From positions 1 to 64,000 of the forward strand of contig NZ_DBMV01000039.1 of NCBI RefSeq assembly GCF_002298975.1: a stretch of 64,000 nucleotides of DNA, read 5' to 3'. This DNA comes from Ralstonia sp. UBA689. GTDB taxonomy: Bacteria; Pseudomonadota; Gammaproteobacteria; Burkholderiales; Burkholderiaceae. A program made the position numbers and the translations under genes. Shown here piece after piece: positions 52,058 through 61,395 of the stretch (position 1 is the stretch's first letter; each line of letters begins with the position of its first letter). Below the pieces are notes generated by a model that was given only the letters and a program-made list of their open reading frames with translations, was not told the origin of the DNA and searched no databases.

Positions 52058-53242
52058 ATGGACGCCTACCGCCTGCAGACAGCCGCCCGGCTGGCCAATA
52101 TCCGCGCTTTTCACGTGATGGAGCTGGCCAAGCAGGCCCGCGAGCTGGAACTGGCGGGGCGCAGCATTATCCACATGGGCATCGGCGAGCCGGACTTCAC
52201 TGCCGCCGAGCCCGTCGTGCGCGCCGCAGCCGATGCGATGCGGCGCGGTGTAACGCAGTACACCGGGGCGCTCGGCATCCGCCCGCTGCGCGAGGCGATC
52301 GCCCGCTACTACCAGACCACCTACGGCCTCGATATTGCGCCCGAGCGCATCATCGTCACGGCCGGTGCATCGGCGGCGCTGCTGCTGGCTTGCGCGGTGC
52401 TGGTGGAAATCGGCGGCGAAGTGCTGATGCCCGATCCGAGCTATCCGTGCAACCGGCATTTCGTGGCCGCCTTCGATGGCGTGGCGAAGCTGGTGCCGTC
52501 GGGGCCGGAAGAACGCTTCCAACTGACCGCCGCGCAGGTCGAAACCAACTGGAACACCCGCACGCAGGGCGTGCTGCTGGCCTCCCCTTCCAACCCGACC
52601 GGCACGTCCATCCTGCCGGACGAACTGCAGCGCATCGTGCAGACGGCGCGCGCGCGCGGTGGGTTTTCGATCGTCGATGAGATTTACCAGGGGCTGTCGT
52701 ACGACAAAGCACCGGTCTCCGCGTTGTCGTTCGGCGACGATGTCGTCACAATCAACAGCTTTTCGAAGTATTTCAACATGACCGGCTGGCGGCTCGGCTG
52801 GCTGGTGGCGCCCACTGAATTGGTGCCGCAGTTCGAGAAGGTGGCGCAGAACCTGTTCATCTGCGCGTCAGCCGTGGCGCAATATGCGGCGCTGGCCTGC
52901 TTTGAGCCGGAAGCGCTCGCCATCTATGAGGACCGCAAGGCCGAATTCCGCCGCCGGCGGGATTTCATCGTGCCGGCGCTGGAGTCGCTCGGCTTCAAGG
53001 TGCCGGTCAAGCCGGACGGCGCGTTCTATGTCTACGCGGACTGCCGCGGCGTGAACCATCCGCACGCCGCCAACGCCGATGCGCTCACGCAGTCGATGCT
53101 GCACGACGCTGGCGTCGTGCTCGTGCCGGGGCTGGATTTCGGCCCACACACTGCACAGCACTACATCCGCCTGTCCTACGCCACGGCAATGGACCACCTG
53201 GAAGAAGCTGTGGAACGGCTCGGCAAACTGTTCAGGCGCTGA
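52058..53242 (+). CDS. PLP-dependent aminotransferase (class I/II)
   Basis: 394 residues. The PLP lysine is in INSFSKYFNMTGWRLGW, with MGIGEPDFTAAEP and ASPSNPTGTSI. It reads like the aspartate/alanine-type group (AlaA/YfdZ-like); exact substrate is open. ATG 52058 gives the conserved N-terminal ARLANIRAFHVMELAKQA; the frame continues upstream into nusB without meaning. Confidence 0.88.
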   Translation: MDAYRLQTAARLANIRAFHVMELAKQARELELAGRSIIHMGIGEPDFTAAEPVVRAAADAMRRGVTQYTGALGIRPLREAIARYYQTTYGLDIAPERIIVTAGASAALLLACAVLVEIGGEVLMPDPSYPCNRHFVAAFDGVAKLVPSGPEERFQLTAAQVETNWNTRTQGVLLASPSNPTGTSILPDELQRIVQTARARGGFSIVDEIYQGLSYDKAPVSALSFGDDVVTINSFSKYFNMTGWRLGWLVAPTELVPQFEKVAQNLFICASAVAQYAALACFEPEALAIYEDRKAEFRRRRDFIVPALESLGFKVPVKPDGAFYVYADCRGVNHPHAANADALTQSMLHDAGVVLVPGLDFGPHTAQHYIRLSYATAMDHLEEAVERLGKLFRR

Positions 53243-53268
53243 TCCCGCTGTTTCTGAATCGCCCAAAC

Positions 53269-53298
53269 AAAAAGGCCGTCCCGAGGGACGGCCTTTCT
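53269..53298. terminator. Bidirectional terminator between aminotransferase and transglycosylase genes
   Basis: Perfect 11-bp stem AAAGGCCGTCC / GGACGGCCTTT with a 4-base loop, flanked by A residues on the left and T residues on the right. Lies between two convergent genes. Confidence 0.85.
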
Positions 53299-53325
53299 CT
53301 ATATAGAGCAGCAAGTACCTGGTAA

Positions 53326-54522
53326 TCAGGCCTGGCCCTCGCGAGTAGCGCTGTGCGACTTGTCGTCCAGGCGCGCCTCTTCCTGCTGGCCAGCAACCGG
53401 CGGCTTGACGGCCGGCTTGGCAGCTTGAGTCTGTGCCTCAGCCTGCGTCACAGGCGCGACCGGCTTCACCGCTTCGCGCTCGGATGCCATCGTCACCGGC
53501 GACTTATGACCCGTGGCCACCATGCGCAGGCGGGAACGCTCCTGCAGCACTTTGCCGCCGTAGCCGCCGTCGCCCTGCGTGACCGCACCGACATACAGCT
53601 TCAGGCCGCCTTCGATCGAACCGGCACGCGCGATGCAATCCTTCAGCACCAGCGCACCGACCTTGATGTTGGCGTACGGATTGAGCGCGGCGCCCACGCC
53701 ACCCATCACTTCGTACTTATCCTGGTGGACCTTGGTCATCACCTGCATCAAGCCCTGCGCGCCCATACCGCTTTCCGCGAACGGGTTGAAGCTGGACTCG
53801 ATGGCCATCACGCCCAGGATCAGCAGCGGATCCAGGCCGACTTCCTTGCCGGTCTGGTATGCGGCCTTCACCAGTTGCCCGGTGGCGGTGGCTGCCACGC
53901 GGTACTTGCGGGCGATGTACTCCGCCACAGCGGCCTGCTCGCGCGGCGTACCCGTGGTCGCCGACTCACGCGCGTCGCGGACGACCTGCGTGTTCGGGAT
54001 TTGCGCGGCCAGCTCGGCCACGGACGGCACCTTTGACAGCGAGTCCCAGCCTGCAGCCGCCACCGTGCCGCCTTGCACGGCAGCAGCGGGGGCAACAGCC
54101 TGGGCCGCACCCGTGCCAGCCGAAGGCACGGCCGGTGCAAATGCGACCGGCTGCACCCCGACCGCCACAGCGGGCGAAGGGTTGGCCGAAATCACATTGG
54201 CGCTGACACCCGGCGTGAAATGCAGCACGCGCTGGGCGACCATGGCACGCCACTCGCCGTTGAGCGAGAGCGCGACCGCAGCCACCACCGCCAGCACGCC
54301 GATGCTGTTGAGCACGACATGCCCACTGCGGAAGACCAGCAGGACACCGGGATGCAACTCATTGCGGGGCGCAACGGCGCCCCCTGCGTTCAACTCCATG
54401 CGCAACCGACGTGGCAGCGCATACTGACCAGCACGCGCAAGGCGGCGGCCGACCGGGGCGACGAGCCGGCGTTGCAGCGCCGAACCGATCCCGGAAGAAT
54501 GAAGGGTTTTCCAACCGTTCAT
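53326..54522 (-). CDS. Lytic transglycosylase (SLT domain), membrane-anchored
   Basis: 398 residues. A transmembrane segment near residue 70-90 (VVLNSIGVLAVVAAVALSLN), an Ala/Val/Pro-rich linker, then an SLT domain with the catalytic glutamate in LGVMAIESSFNPFAES and the GAQGLMQVMTKVH motif. The C-terminus is a low-complexity Pro/Val/Ala/Gln tail. Cleaves peptidoglycan glycan strands, or works with a secretion or pilus system. It is alone on the minus strand. Confidence 0.85.
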   Translation of the reverse strand: MNGWKTLHSSGIGSALQRRLVAPVGRRLARAGQYALPRRLRMELNAGGAVAPRNELHPGVLLVFRSGHVVLNSIGVLAVVAAVALSLNGEWRAMVAQRVLHFTPGVSANVISANPSPAVAVGVQPVAFAPAVPSAGTGAAQAVAPAAAVQGGTVAAAGWDSLSKVPSVAELAAQIPNTQVVRDARESATTGTPREQAAVAEYIARKYRVAATATGQLVKAAYQTGKEVGLDPLLILGVMAIESSFNPFAESGMGAQGLMQVMTKVHQDKYEVMGGVGAALNPYANIKVGALVLKDCIARAGSIEGGLKLYVGAVTQGDGGYGGKVLQERSRLRMVATGHKSPVTMASEREAVKPVAPVTQAEAQTQAAKPAVKPPVAGQQEEARLDDKSHSATREGQA

Positions 54523-55061
54523 ACTTACCTCCGTCCGCTGCGCTGATCCGGTAGGCGCCTTTCTTTTGCATGGCGCCGTGCGTTTCGAATCGCAACGGTT
54601 TCTAGTAAGGATGCCGCGCTGTTGCAGTCAGCCGGCATCTGTTGGGGGCACTCCCCATGTGCCCAGACAATTGCGGGGCGTGTCCTTGGGGAGGTCACGT
54701 CCCGCAGCAATACTGAAGTGCTCTGGCGTCGCCCCTCATACGAACGAGAGCAGGGCGATGGCAATAGCCGAAAACATGTTGCGTTGCAACAATTACCAGA
54801 TCGGATTGGATTGTAGGAAGCGCGTTATGCCAAGTCAATCATAAAGAAATCAAAATTCATATCCAGAAGTTATAAAAAACCCCGCGTTGTTGGGGCCAAC
54901 TGACCTGCGGTTCGTTCTGTCATCAGGGTGCCGCGAAGTTTTGGCCGTACAATCGCGGCCACCCCGCCTACACCAAAAAAATCCGGCCGAGACGGCCATT
55001 TGGCGGGTCTCGGCATGTGCATGACCGTCGACTTCTCTCTTACCTCTGGTTACAAATCTCC
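54523..55061. other. 539-base divergent region before ubiD
   Basis: No gene seen. It holds the promoters of the transglycosylase and ubiD genes. TACAAT at 54948-54953 may be the ubiD -10 box, though no good -35 box is at the right distance. Two minus-strand hairpins with T tracts (54874-54896 and 54974-54997) are discussed under findings. Confidence 0.45.
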
Positions 55062-56573
55062 ATGCAATACAGGGACTTACGTGACTTTCTCGCCCAACTG
55101 GAACGCTCCGGCGAGCTGCGCCGGGTGCGCCAGCCGGTCTCTCCGCGGCTGGAGATGACCGAAGTCTGCGACCGTCTGCTGCGCGCTGAAGGGCCGGCGG
55201 TCGTGTTCGAGCAGCCCGTGGATGGCGCGCACAAGTACAACATGCCGGTGCTCGCCAACCTGTTCGGCACGCCGCGTCGCGTAGCGCTGGGCATGGGCGC
55301 GGAGTCGCTCGACGAGCTACGCGACGTGGGCCGCCTGCTCTCCGCTTTAAAGGAACCCGAGCCGCCGCATGGCCTGCGCGAGGTCGGCAAGCTGTGGACC
55401 ATGGCCAAGGCCGTGTGGGACATGGCACCGCGCAAGGTGTCGTCGCCGGCGTGCCAGGAGATCGTGTGGGAAGGCGACGATGTGGATCTGTCGCGCATTC
55501 CCGTGCAGACGTGCTGGCCCGGCGATGCCGCACCACTGGTGACGTGGGGGCTGGTCATCACGCGCGGACCGCACAAGAAGCGGCAGAACCTGGGCATCTA
55601 CCGCCAGCAGGTCATCGGCCGCAACCAAGTCATCATGCGCTGGCTGGCGCATCGGGGCGGCGCGCTGGACTTTCGTGAGCACGCCATCGCCAACCCGGGC
55701 CAGCCCTTCCCGATTGCCGTGGCGCTGGGTGCGGATCCAGCCACCATCCTCGGCGCCGTGACGCCGGTGCCGGATACGCTCTCGGAATACCAGTTCGCGG
55801 GCTTGCTGCGCGGCAGCAGAACCGAGCTGGCGACATGCCTCACCCCGTCGCTCGCGCAGGCCCAGTTGCAGGTGCCGGCTGGCGCCGAGATCGTGCTCGA
55901 AGGCCACATCCAGCCAGACCCGACACACCCGAGCGGCTATCAGCATGCGCTCGAAGGCCCGTTTGGCGACCATACCGGTTACTACAACGAGCAGGACTGG
56001 TTCCCCGTCTTCACCGTCGAGCGCATCACCATGCGGCGCGATCCGATCTATCACTCCACGTATACGGGTAAGCCGCCCGACGAACCGGCCGTGCTGGGCG
56101 TGGCGCTCAACGAAGTGTTCGTGCCGCTGCTGCAAAAGCAGTTTCCGGAGATTGCCGACTTCTACCTGCCGCCCGAGGGTTGCAGCTACCGCATGGCGCT
56201 GGTCAGCATGAAGAAGCAGTACGCCGGCCACGCCAAGCGCGTGATGTTCGGCGTGTGGAGCTTCCTGCGGCAGTTCATGTATACGAAGTTCATCGTGGTG
56301 GTGGACGACGACGTGGACCTGCGCGACTGGAAGGAAGTGATCTGGGCGATCACCACGCGCGTGGATCCGGCACGCGACACGGTGATGGTGGAGAACACCC
56401 CCATCGACTACCTCGACTTTGCCTCGCCTGTATCGGGCCTGGGCTCCAAGATGGGCATCGACGCCACCAACAAATGGCCCGGCGAGACCACGCGCGAATG
56501 GGGCCAGCCCATCGTCATGGACGCGGCCGTCAAGACCAGGGTCGACGCCATGTGGGACACGCTCTTCCAGTAG
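55062..56573 (+). CDS. ubiD: UbiD decarboxylase for ubiquinone synthesis
   Basis: Prenylated-FMN-dependent decarboxylase of 4-hydroxy-3-polyprenylbenzoate, 503 residues, the length of ubiquinone-type UbiD. MQYRDLRDFLAQLERSGELR at the N-terminus, VVDDDVDLRDWKEVIWAI and SGLGSKMGIDATNKWPGETT at the C-terminus are conserved. Needs UbiX for its cofactor, which is not in the window. ATG 55062 matches the family start. Confidence 0.95.
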   Translation: MQYRDLRDFLAQLERSGELRRVRQPVSPRLEMTEVCDRLLRAEGPAVVFEQPVDGAHKYNMPVLANLFGTPRRVALGMGAESLDELRDVGRLLSALKEPEPPHGLREVGKLWTMAKAVWDMAPRKVSSPACQEIVWEGDDVDLSRIPVQTCWPGDAAPLVTWGLVITRGPHKKRQNLGIYRQQVIGRNQVIMRWLAHRGGALDFREHAIANPGQPFPIAVALGADPATILGAVTPVPDTLSEYQFAGLLRGSRTELATCLTPSLAQAQLQVPAGAEIVLEGHIQPDPTHPSGYQHALEGPFGDHTGYYNEQDWFPVFTVERITMRRDPIYHSTYTGKPPDEPAVLGVALNEVFVPLLQKQFPEIADFYLPPEGCSYRMALVSMKKQYAGHAKRVMFGVWSFLRQFMYTKFIVVVDDDVDLRDWKEVIWAITTRVDPARDTVMVENTPIDYLDFASPVSGLGSKMGIDATNKWPGETTREWGQPIVMDAAVKTRVDAMWDTLFQ

Positions 56574-56602
56574 CAGCGCGGCTTGGCGGCGGAATCAGCA
56601 AG

Positions 56603-56616
56603 CGAACGATCGTTCG
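56603..56616. promoter_or_regulatory. Palindromic operator candidate CGAACGATCGTTCG
   Basis: Perfect 14-bp palindrome, 80 bases before the aldehyde dehydrogenase start codon, sharing the 12-bp core with the site at 1795-1806. A shared TetR-type regulator of acyl-CoA or ketone-body genes is inferred. Confidence 0.6.
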
Positions 56617-56696
56617 GTTATTCTTAGCGAGTTAAGCGACTGCTGCATCTAATAGGCAGGCCTCCCGGTCTGCCTTGCTTCCTTTCGGAGACCGCC

Positions 56697-58202
56697 ATGG
56701 CCGAAGCACTCGACTCCACCGCCGCCAACACGTTGGAGCGCATCAAAGACCGCACCCTCGTCAAAACGCAGTCCTACGTGGACGGCAACTGGATCGGCGC
56801 AGCGGACGGCGCCACCTTCCCCGTCTACGACCCCGCCACCAACACACAGCTGACCGATGTCGCCAATCTGGGCCACGCGGAGACGCTGCACGCCATCGAC
56901 GCCGCCAACGCGGCCTGGCCCGCCTGGCGCGAACTGACCGGCAAAGACCGCGCGACCATCCTGCGCCGCTGGTTCGACCTGCTCATCGCCAACGCCGACG
57001 ACCTCGCCGCGCTGATGACCGCCGAGCAGGGCAAGCCGCTGGCCGAAGCCCGCGGCGAGATCCTCTACGGCGCTTCCTTCATCGAATGGTTTGCCGAAGA
57101 GGCCAAGCGCGTCTCCGGCGACGTGATGGCCAGCACCTGGCGCGACAAGCGCATGGTGGTGCTCAAGCAGCCGGTGGGCGTGTGCGCTTCCATCACGCCG
57201 TGGAACTTCCCGCTGGCGATGATCACCCGCAAAGTGGCGCCAGCATTGGCCGCAGGCTGCACCATCGTCATCAAGCCGGCCGAGCAGACGCCGTTGTCGG
57301 CCCTGGCAATGGCTGAGCTGGCGCACCGCGCGGGCATTCCCAAGGGCGTGGTCAACGTGGTGACGGGCGATGCAGATCGCTCGATCGCGATTGGCAAGGC
57401 GCTGTGCGAATCACCGATCGTGCGGCATCTGTCGTTCACAGGCTCGACGCCGGTGGGCCGCATTCTGATGCAGCAGTGCTCGCCGACGGTGAAGAAGGTA
57501 GCGCTGGAGCTGGGCGGCCATGCGCCGTTCATTGTGTTCGACGATGCGGACCTCGATGCCGCCGTGGAAGGCGCGGTGCAATCGAAATACCGCAACGCGG
57601 GCCAGACCTGCGTGTGCACGAACCGCTTCTACGTGCATGCGTCGGTCTACGACGCGTTTGTCGAGAAACTGTCGGCCAAGGTCAAGGGCATCAAGGTCGG
57701 CAACGGCTTCGATGCGGGCGTGGTGCAAGGTCCGCTGATCGACGACCAAGCTGTCGAGAAAGTGCAGCGGCACATCAGCGACGCCACACAGAAGGGCGCG
57801 CGCCTGACCGCTGGCGGCAAGCTGATGCAGGGCTTCGGTTCACAGCGCTTCGTGGAGCCCACCGTGCTGGCCGATGCCACGCCCGACATGCTCATCGCGC
57901 GTGAAGAAACCTTTGGCCCCGTCTCCGCCATCTTCAAGTTCCAGGACGAAGCGGAAGTCGTGCGCCTGGCCAACGACACCGAATTCGGCCTTGCCTCATA
58001 TTTCTTCAGCCGTGACATCGGCCGCATCTGGCGCGTGGCCGAGCAGCTCGAATACGGGATGGTCGGCATCAACACGGGGCTGATCTCCAACGAGGTGGCG
58101 CCATTCGGCGGCATCAAGCAATCGGGTCTGGGCCGTGAAGGTTCGGTCTACGGCATCGATGAGTATCTCGAACTGAAGTACCTGTGCATGGGCGGCATCT
58201 GA
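56697..58202 (+). CDS. gabD: Succinate-semialdehyde-type aldehyde dehydrogenase
   Basis: NAD(P)-dependent aldehyde dehydrogenase, 501 residues. Catalytic cysteine in NAGQTCVCTNRFYV, general-base glutamate in ELGGHAPFIVFDDADLDAAV, and cofactor region SITPWNFPLAMITRK. It reads closest to GabD/glutarate-semialdehyde dehydrogenases. Followed after 75 bases by acetoacetyl-CoA synthetase, with the palindromic operator upstream. The gene symbol is a family-level guess; other semialdehyde substrates are possible. Confidence 0.82.
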   Translation: MAEALDSTAANTLERIKDRTLVKTQSYVDGNWIGAADGATFPVYDPATNTQLTDVANLGHAETLHAIDAANAAWPAWRELTGKDRATILRRWFDLLIANADDLAALMTAEQGKPLAEARGEILYGASFIEWFAEEAKRVSGDVMASTWRDKRMVVLKQPVGVCASITPWNFPLAMITRKVAPALAAGCTIVIKPAEQTPLSALAMAELAHRAGIPKGVVNVVTGDADRSIAIGKALCESPIVRHLSFTGSTPVGRILMQQCSPTVKKVALELGGHAPFIVFDDADLDAAVEGAVQSKYRNAGQTCVCTNRFYVHASVYDAFVEKLSAKVKGIKVGNGFDAGVVQGPLIDDQAVEKVQRHISDATQKGARLTAGGKLMQGFGSQRFVEPTVLADATPDMLIAREETFGPVSAIFKFQDEAEVVRLANDTEFGLASYFFSRDIGRIWRVAEQLEYGMVGINTGLISNEVAPFGGIKQSGLGREGSVYGIDEYLELKYLCMGGI

Positions 58203-58277
58203 GCCATCCCCAACCCACCGGTCGACCCGCCATATAGAGCGGGCGGCCTCCCCCTTGCCTAACGGCGGAGGAGACAC

Positions 58278-60332
58278 ATGAGCACCATCCAGGAAGGCGC
58301 CCTGCTGTGGACGCCCTCGGCTGACGTCATTGCGCGCTCGCGCCTGACGCATTACCTCGACTGGCTCGCACGCGAGCGCGGCTTGCGCTTCTCGGCCAAC
58401 ACCCCCGAGGGCTACGCGCAACTCTGGGAGTGGTCCACCACCAACCTCGAAGCGTTCTGGACCTCCGTCTGGGATTACCTCGACCTGCGTGCCTCCACAC
58501 CCTTCACGCAGATGCTGGGCGACCGCACCATGCCCGGCGCGCAATGGCTGGTCGGCGCCAAGCTGAACTACGTCGATCAGGTGATGCGCCATGTGGAGGA
58601 AGGCGGCAACCCCGACCGCACCGTCATCCGCTATGCGAGCGAGACCAAGCCGCTGGCCGATCTGTCATGGCGCGAGCTACGCCGCCGCGTCGCCTCGCTG
58701 GCCGATGCGCTGCGCAAGATGGGCGTGGTGCCCGGCGACCGCGTTGCCGCGTACCTGCCGAACACGCCGGACGCCATCGTCGCCTTCCTTGCCACGGCCA
58801 GCGTGGGGGCCATCTGGTCGGTCTGCGCGCCCGACATGGGCCAGGTGGCCGTGATCGACCGCTTCCGCCAGATCGAACCCAAGGTGCTGATCGCGGTGGA
58901 TGGCTATCACTATGGCGGTCGCGCGTTCGACCGCACGGGCGTGGTCGCGGACATGGTTGCCGCGCTGCCGACGGTCGAACACCTCGTACTCGTGCCGCAA
59001 CTGCATGGCGAGATTGACCGCGCGCGCTTCCCGCAAGCCAAGGACTGGCGCGACATCACCGCGCATGATGTACCACTGGTCGTCACGCCCGTGGCGGCCG
59101 ACCACCCGCTGTGGATTCTCTATTCGTCCGGCACCACCGGCATGCCCAAACCCATCGTGCACGGCCACGGCGGCCTGCTGCTGGTGCAGACGATGATGGG
59201 CGCGTTGCATCTGGATCTGGGCCCGGAAGACGTCTACCACTGGTACAGCAGCACCGGCTGGGTCATGTGGAATTCGCAGGCCAGCGGCCTGCTCGGCGGC
59301 GTCACGCTGGCAATCTACGATGGCAACCCCGGCACGCCCGATCTCAACACGCTGTGGCGCTTCGCCCAGGATGCGGGCGTGACCTTCTTCGGCGCAGGCG
59401 CGGCATTCTTCGCCAACTGCCTGAAAGCCGGCATCGAGCCGGGCCGCGATTTCGACCTGTCGAAGCTGCGCGCAGTCGGTTCGACTGGCTCACCACTCTC
59501 CGCCGAGGCGTACGACTGGATCTATCGCCATGTGAAGGCCGATGTGTGGCTCAATCCGATCTCGGGCGGCACCGACTTCGCCGGCTGCTTTGTGGGCGGT
59601 GTGGCCACCCTGCCCGTCTACGCCGGTGAGATGCAATGCCGCAATCTCGGCTCGCGCGTGGAGGCGCTGGACGAGGCTGGCCAGCCGCTCATCAATGCGG
59701 TGGGTGAGTTGGTGTGCACCGCGCCCATTCCGTCGATGCCGCTGTTCTTCTGGGGCGATGCCGACGGCAGCCGCTACCGCGACAGCTACTTCGACATGTA
59801 CCCCGGCCAGTGGCGCCACGGCGACTGGATCAAGATCACCCCGCGCGGCGGCGCCATCATCTACGGGCGCTCGGACGCCACCATCAACCGCCACGGCATC
59901 CGCATGGGCACGGCCGAGTTGTACCGCGTGGTGGAAGACCTGCCCGAAGTGCTCGACAGCCTCGTCGTCGATCTGGAATTCCTGGGCCGCGAATCGTTCA
60001 TGCCGCTCTTTGTCGTGCTGCGAGAGCACGCCGTGCTGGACGGCACATTGCGCGACACCATCAATGCGCGCATCCGGGCAGGGCTGTCGGCGCGACATGT
60101 GCCCAACGTCATCGTCCAGGCGCCGGGCGTGCCGCGCACGCTGTCGGGCAAGAAGATGGAGGTGCCGATCAAGAAACTGTTGCTGGGTGCGCCGCCCGAG
60201 CGCATCGCCAATCCTGATGCGATGGCCAATCCGAACGTGCTGGCGTGGTATGCGGACTACGCCAGCACGCTGGCCGCGCAAACCGGCGCTGCGGGCGAAG
60301 CCGCTCCGGCGCTGGAATCGTGGCGGAGCTAG
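58278..60332 (+). CDS. Acetoacetyl-CoA synthetase
   Basis: Activates acetoacetate to acetoacetyl-CoA, linking ketone bodies and PHB breakdown with central metabolism. 684 residues. WILYSSGTTGMPKPIVHGHG is the P-loop region, YHWYSSTGWVMWNSQASGLL is typical of this subfamily, and the catalytic lysine is in PRTLSGKKMEVPIKKLLLG. GGAGGAGA lies before the ATG. Probably co-transcribed with the aldehyde dehydrogenase gene. Confidence 0.93.
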   Translation: MSTIQEGALLWTPSADVIARSRLTHYLDWLARERGLRFSANTPEGYAQLWEWSTTNLEAFWTSVWDYLDLRASTPFTQMLGDRTMPGAQWLVGAKLNYVDQVMRHVEEGGNPDRTVIRYASETKPLADLSWRELRRRVASLADALRKMGVVPGDRVAAYLPNTPDAIVAFLATASVGAIWSVCAPDMGQVAVIDRFRQIEPKVLIAVDGYHYGGRAFDRTGVVADMVAALPTVEHLVLVPQLHGEIDRARFPQAKDWRDITAHDVPLVVTPVAADHPLWILYSSGTTGMPKPIVHGHGGLLLVQTMMGALHLDLGPEDVYHWYSSTGWVMWNSQASGLLGGVTLAIYDGNPGTPDLNTLWRFAQDAGVTFFGAGAAFFANCLKAGIEPGRDFDLSKLRAVGSTGSPLSAEAYDWIYRHVKADVWLNPISGGTDFAGCFVGGVATLPVYAGEMQCRNLGSRVEALDEAGQPLINAVGELVCTAPIPSMPLFFWGDADGSRYRDSYFDMYPGQWRHGDWIKITPRGGAIIYGRSDATINRHGIRMGTAELYRVVEDLPEVLDSLVVDLEFLGRESFMPLFVVLREHAVLDGTLRDTINARIRAGLSARHVPNVIVQAPGVPRTLSGKKMEVPIKKLLLGAPPERIANPDAMANPNVLAWYADYASTLAAQTGAAGEAAPALESWRS

Positions 60333-60412
60333 ACCGATCGGTTGTCTTAGGCTTTACAGTCTCCGCCAATCGTACGATGGCATGGCACAGACAGGCTGAC
60401 TAACGTACAGAA

Positions 60413-60424
60413 TGCACCGGTGCA
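60413..60424. promoter_or_regulatory. Palindrome TGCACCGGTGCA upstream of unknown gene
   Basis: Perfect 12-bp palindrome, 61 bases before the start of the unknown gene at 60486. Could be an operator; with the high GC of the region, chance is also possible. Confidence 0.35.
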
Positions 60425-60485
60425 CCAAGACACTGGGCTTGCTGCTTAGAAGCGTGCAACGCGCGCTTCGATACGGGGAGTCACC

Positions 60486-61223
60486 ATGCTTGCAACGACG
60501 AGCGTCCTGATCAAGACCGAGGACGGCCGCGAAGCGTTGGCTGCGCGTCGCCACGATATGCAGATGCGCCAGCGCCATCTGCTCATCCTCATCGATGGAG
60601 CCCGCACGGTCGGGCAATTGCACCAACTGCTGAGCGATTGGTCCGATCTGGACGCGCTGCTCATCGGGCTGCAACAGGCCGGAATGGTCGACGTGCTGCC
60701 AGGCGTCTCGCTGGAAGAGGCGCCAGACCCGGCGCCATCTGCCGATCCGTTTCACCCCATCACCTACTTCAACCGCCTACTCTTCGACGCAGAAACGGCG
60801 CATGGCGCGCTCTCGGCCATCTATGACGAACTGCCGCCACTGACCGGCATGACGCTCGGCCTGCAAACGGTAGCCGCCCCCGCCGACGTACCGGCCGCCA
60901 ATGAGCCGCGCCTGCCTACCTGGGAATCGCCGGAGGTGCCCGTCCCGGAGGCTCGGACGCCCATTCCACCTGCCCCTGTTTCGCCCGAGTTGGCTGACGT
61001 GCTGCCCAATGTGCTCAAGGTGGAACTGATGCGGCTGACCATCACCCATTTCGGCTCGGCCGCCGGCGCCGCCCTGCCCTTGCTGCGCGGCTGCCGAGAG
61101 GATACGGAATCGCTATGTCACGTGATTGCCGCCTGCGCCAGGGCCGCAACTCCCGCCGCTGGCGAAACGGCTGCTGCCCGATTCGTCGATGCGGCCATGC
61201 GGGCAATGGCGCAGCGCCGTTAA
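60486..61223 (+). CDS. Protein of unknown function with winged-helix-like N-terminus
   Basis: I do not recognise this 245-residue protein. Residues about 10-70 (HLLILIDGARTVGQLHQLL then DALLIGLQQAGMVDVLPG) resemble a winged-helix fold seen in several small proteobacterial proteins. A Pro/Ala-rich linker (about 125-165) leads to a helical C-terminal part (LKVELMRLTITHFGSAAG and further). There are no transmembrane segments. It is in its own unit after the acetoacetyl-CoA synthetase gene and before the ParB-like gene. Confidence 0.7.
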   Translation: MLATTSVLIKTEDGREALAARRHDMQMRQRHLLILIDGARTVGQLHQLLSDWSDLDALLIGLQQAGMVDVLPGVSLEEAPDPAPSADPFHPITYFNRLLFDAETAHGALSAIYDELPPLTGMTLGLQTVAAPADVPAANEPRLPTWESPEVPVPEARTPIPPAPVSPELADVLPNVLKVELMRLTITHFGSAAGAALPLLRGCREDTESLCHVIAACARAATPAAGETAAARFVDAAMRAMAQRR

Positions 61224-61395
61224 AGACCCACGCCTGGCCGATCCGATAACACCGAACGGCTGATGGCCGGCAAATGCCGCTGCCCCGAAGGGAAACGGAT
61301 CGAGCGAAGCCGGCCGAACGCCCTGACCTTCCCGCACTTGCTGTGCTGCGCTTAGATGACCGGCCCCCGCCCGGTGGCCCAACCGAGAGCGCACC

